64,000 nt of DNA from Acidobacteriota bacterium (GTDB lineage: Bacteria > Acidobacteriota > Blastocatellia > Pyrinomonadales > Pyrinomonadaceae), in assembly GCA_016703965.1 (NCBI GenBank), contig JADJBB010000025.1:1-64000 (forward strand). The letters are read 5' to 3'. How positions within the stretch are numbered: the stretch's first letter is position 1; every line of letters starts with the position of its first letter. The translations under genes were made by a program, and so were the position numbers. Below are positions 62,894-64,000 of the stretch, piece by piece. The notes under the pieces were generated by a model. The model was not told where the DNA came from. It saw only the letters and a program-made list of their open reading frames with translations, and ran no database searches.

Positions 62894-64000
62894 CTAGCTA
62901 CTAGCGGCGAACTGCATCTTTTCTACCAGCAGTCGAAATCGCGCGTCGTCTCGAATTGACGTTAGGCGAGGATCGACATTTAGCCAGACGAGGCGTTCTT
63001 CGCGGAGGTTGAAACATCTTTCGAGGGCGGCGAATGCGTCATCGACGCGGCCTAGTTCGGCATAGTTGATCGCAAGAGAATAGTCGGCTTTCGAGTTTTC
63101 TTTGGACATTTCTTCGAGCTTTTGCAAATGTTCGCCGGCTTTCGCGGGGTTTCCTGTCTTTGAATATAGCGTGGCAAGCAGCGATGACCAGACGAACTGT
63201 CGTCCTCGATCAGATACCGCCATTTCTTCCGTGACGGTTATTGCTCGCTCGTATTGTCCGGTATGAAAGAGAAATGTCGGCAACGCACGACGTGCGGTTT
63301 GATTCTGTTTGTCAAAATTGTATCGACTCTCGGCGATCTTTAGACCTTCGTCAAAACGCCCTGCGGATTCGAGTATTGCAAATTTAACGTCCTCGACCAT
63401 TGGCGTGACCGGATCGACCTCAATCGCGCGTTCGACCATTGCGAGAGCCTCATCGGTTCTGCCTAGAAACGACAGCATTTGCGCGCACCATGCGATTGCT
63501 GTCGCATTGTTCGGGTCCAGTTCAATAGCCTTCTTAAATTCCTTTTCGGCACCGATCCAATCCCATTCATTGCTGCGCTTTAGTCTGCCGAGAGATGCGT
63601 GGGCTTCGGAGAGGTCAGCGTCGAGTTCGAGTGCTCGTTTGATGTAGGCGGTCGCCTTTTTATAATTTTCGGCGGCCTGAGCGCCTGTCGCGCCGTTTCC
63701 CTGCCGCGTGAACAGATCGCCGAGTCCAGAATAGGCAAGGGCGAATGTTGGATCAAGCGCCAGTGCCTGTTGGTAGGCGTCAAGAGATTGCTGAAAACCC
63801 TTCTCGATGCGGCGGGAAAAGATTGTGCGTCCACGAAGATATGCGAGATATGCTTCGCGATTCTCGGTATATCGTTTTCCCAGAATCTCTTCGTCGTTCG
63901 GCGTTACGTTATCGAGAAGCGAACCGGCAACACGCAGTGCAAGTTGATCTTGCAGTGCGAATATATCGCCGTTTGGCTCGTCGAATGTATAAGTCCACAA
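62894..64000 (-). CDS. TPR-repeat protein, C-terminal part (cut by the window edge)
   Basis: The visible 368 residues start inside a gene that continues past the right edge. They open with WTYTFDEPNGDIFALQDQLALRVAGSLL, a sequence seen in CadC-like regulators, adenylate cyclases and kinases with a TolB/TPR output part. About eight TPR units follow (AYQQALALDPTFALAYSGLGD, EFKKAIELDPNNATAIAW). The missing N-terminal domain decides its class. It is probably a regulator or kinase. Confidence 0.75.
   Translation of the reverse strand: MWTYTFDEPNGDIFALQDQLALRVAGSLLDNVTPNDEEILGKRYTENREAYLAYLRGRTIFSRRIEKGFQQSLDAYQQALALDPTFALAYSGLGDLFTRQGNGATGAQAAENYKKATAYIKRALELDADLSEAHASLGRLKRSNEWDWIGAEKEFKKAIELDPNNATAIAWCAQMLSFLGRTDEALAMVERAIEVDPVTPMVEDVKFAILESAGRFDEGLKIAESRYNFDKQNQTARRALPTFLFHTGQYERAITVTEEMAVSDRGRQFVWSSLLATLYSKTGNPAKAGEHLQKLEEMSKENSKADYSLAINYAELGRVDDAFAALERCFNLREERLVWLNVDPRLTSIRDDARFRLLVEKMQFAASS

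Overview
The window most likely comes from a diderm, Gram-negative member of the Acidobacteriota, probably near the Blastocatellia/Pyrinomonadaceae. This is an inference from gene content. The supporting content is: giant Calx-beta surface proteins ending in a carboxypeptidase-regulatory-like domain, a propeller protein with a Solibacter-type C-terminal domain, an N-terminally extended TonB receptor, a split acyl-CoA mutase, reg_prop sensor remnants, and lipid A/LPS genes (lpxB, lpxD, lptD). No rRNA or other decisive taxonomic marker is present.

Layout. 1-7532: one giant Calx-beta protein gene, cut by the left edge and broken by clustered frameshifts. 7703-13147: a secreted subtilisin, a ChaN-like haem/iron protein and a TonB-dependent receptor. 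13199-29288: mostly housekeeping and envelope genes, namely YraN, a sorbosone-dehydrogenase-like protein, two tandem M19 dipeptidases, an isobutyryl-CoA-mutase-like subunit, an NtrC-type regulator, LptD, a membrane spermidine-synthase homologue, IlvE and a PD40 propeller protein. 29511-37475: lpxB on the plus strand faces a minus-strand run of pdhA-pdhB-GIY-YIG-hydrolase-pdhC-EamA-STAS-lpxD. 37629-46850: DsbD, a cysteine dioxygenase coupled to a GT39-type glycosyltransferase, CysS, an HNH nuclease, small unknowns and ThiL. 46932-47637: a MerR regulator and tRNA-Pro(GGG), both with clear promoters.

Immediately after tRNA-Pro lies an accessory block typical of an integrative element: an excisionase-like protein, a complete tyrosine recombinase, a truncated GHKL ATPase, and a compact operon. 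The operon comprises a fragment of a phage-type protein, a Ycf46-like AAA+ protein with degenerate Walker motifs, a DUF1257/Ycf35-like protein, a DUF2997-like protein, and a DUF2997-like/radical-SAM fusion. This is the best candidate for an under-described system. Its right flank (53827-55153) holds gene remnants: the start of a reg_prop sensor, the end of a patatin-type outer-membrane protein, and a possible small minus-strand gene. No copy of the tRNA 3' end was found to mark the right boundary.

56923-64000: a DUF389 membrane protein, an iodotyrosine-deiodinase-like nitroreductase, a NarL-type two-component pair flanked by inverted repeats that could be its targets, a polysaccharide deacetylase, a methyltransferase, a DUF2156 acyltransferase-like protein, and a TPR protein cut by the right edge. 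All calls come from reading the sequence by eye; no database search was run.
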